Source: Actinomycetota bacterium
Lineage (GTDB): Bacteria > Actinomycetota > Acidimicrobiia > Acidimicrobiales > GCA-2861595
DNA length: 5,525 nucleotides
Assembly (NCBI GenBank): GCA_016781225.1
Contig: JADDQT010000151.1
Span: 1 to 5,525 of the forward strand
Direction: 5' to 3'
Part shown: one piece after another, positions 5,243 to 5,525 of the stretch
Layout of the letters: the number at the start of each line of letters is the position of its first letter
How positions within the stretch are numbered: the stretch's first letter is position 1
Translations under genes and position numbers: made by a program
The notes under the pieces: model-generated
What the model was told of the DNA's origin: nothing
What the model saw: only the letters and a program-made list of their open reading frames with translations
Database searches by the model: none

Positions 5243-5525
5243 AGGCATGGGCCGAGAGCCACTGGGGCAGCAGCTCTACGACGTCGCCGGCCACCATCCC
5301 CCGGCGAGGACCCAGCCTGGCGGCGGAGCCGTGCACATGAGCGGCGAGGCCTGCGGCCCACATGGGGTCCACCCCCTGGGCCAGTAAGGCGGCGATCACG
5401 CCGGACAGGACGTCGCCGGTGCCGGCCGTGGCCAGACGGGTGTCTCCGGTCACCTAGTTCAGCGCCTGTCCCTGCGGGTGGGCCACCACGGTCGCCGGCC
5501 CCTTGAGGAGCACCACGGCCCTGAC
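5241..5525 (-). CDS. nnrD: ADP/ATP-dependent NAD(P)HX dehydratase, C-terminal part, interrupted by an in-frame TAG
   Basis: NnrD is a ribokinase-like enzyme that repairs hydrated NADH and NADPH (NAD(P)HX) using ADP or ATP; in many bacteria it is fused behind the NnrE epimerase, which would lie outside the window. The first 23 codons seen (5525-5457) read VRAVVLLKGPATVVAHPQGQ, the typical strand before the active site. After a TAG at 5456-5454, the frame continues with VTGDTRLATAGTGDVLSGVI, the nucleotide-binding and catalytic loop (Asp in AGTGDVL), then ALLAQGVDPMWAAGLAAHVHG and a final GDVVELLPQWLSAHA, a normal end for the family. Alignment to the family pattern (Asn-x-Thr-Gly before the ATAGTGD loop) needs no gap, so the TAG replaces one residue. 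The true terminator is TAG 5243-5241, eight bases before alr. Function depends on whether the internal TAG is real; a second-half start at GTG 5453 would lack most of the domain. Confidence 0.85.
5454..5456 (-). other. In-frame amber codon inside nnrD
   Basis: The minus strand reads GCG CTG AAC TAG GTG ACC GGA, i.e. A-L-N-stop-V-T-G. NnrD similarity continues on both sides in one frame. The stop sits just upstream of the catalytic loop and is again followed directly by GTG. Confidence 0.9.

Noticed and set aside
5233..5361. N-terminal extension of alr by 43 residues
   Set aside because: It overlaps the nnrD coding end in another frame and is arginine-rich; GTG 5232 has a ribosome binding site and gives the usual alanine racemase start.
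94..5456. Genome-wide reassignment of TAG to an amino acid
   Set aside because: TAG closes tsaB (94-96), the SPFH gene (3473-3475), the CHRD gene (4029-4031) and nnrD (5241-5243) exactly at the conserved protein ends, and the frames beyond show no homology.

Overview
The window comes from a high-GC genome, very probably an actinobacterium; the protein wording suggests something like Acidimicrobiia, but that is inference. Coding density is high and no gap between genes exceeds 74 bases. Five of the seven visible gene starts other than the rimI fragment use GTG or TTG. No tRNA, rRNA, CRISPR array, insertion sequence or phage gene was seen.

Layout, left to right. (1) Minus strand, 1-1878: a udg - tsaE - tsaB - rimI operon, read right to left. 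It encodes a type 4 (Fe-S) uracil-DNA glycosylase, the ATPase TsaE and scaffold subunit TsaB of the tRNA t6A37 machinery, and the start of an N-acetyltransferase of the RimI family. udg and tsaE overlap by three bases, tsaE and tsaB are 10 bases apart, and tsaB and rimI are 14 apart. (2) A 74-base divergent gap, 1879-1952. (3) Plus strand, 1953-4031: a short NfeD membrane protein, an SPFH/stomatin (paraslipin, QmcA-like) protein overlapping it at ATGA, then a small CHRD-domain lipoprotein. (4) Minus strand, 4042-5525: alanine racemase (alr), preceded by the 3' part of nnrD (ADP/ATP-dependent NAD(P)HX dehydratase), which runs off the right edge.

The order nnrD - alr - tsaE - tsaB - rimI is a familiar actinobacterial housekeeping arrangement. 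Here it is split by the oppositely oriented NfeD-SPFH-CHRD module and by udg. NfeD and SPFH are a known partner pair forming membrane microdomain assemblies; the secreted CHRD lipoprotein may be a new partner on the outer face.

The most unusual signal is a pair of in-frame amber (TAG) codons inside otherwise intact, conserved genes: one in tsaB at 625-627 and one in nnrD at 5454-5456. Both align without gaps across the stop, both are followed at once by GTG, and both sit in nearly the same 15-base context. TAG is also the normal terminator of four genes here, so general reassignment of TAG is unlikely. Base-calling error, recent nonsense mutation, local read-through or split genes with re-initiation all remain possible.
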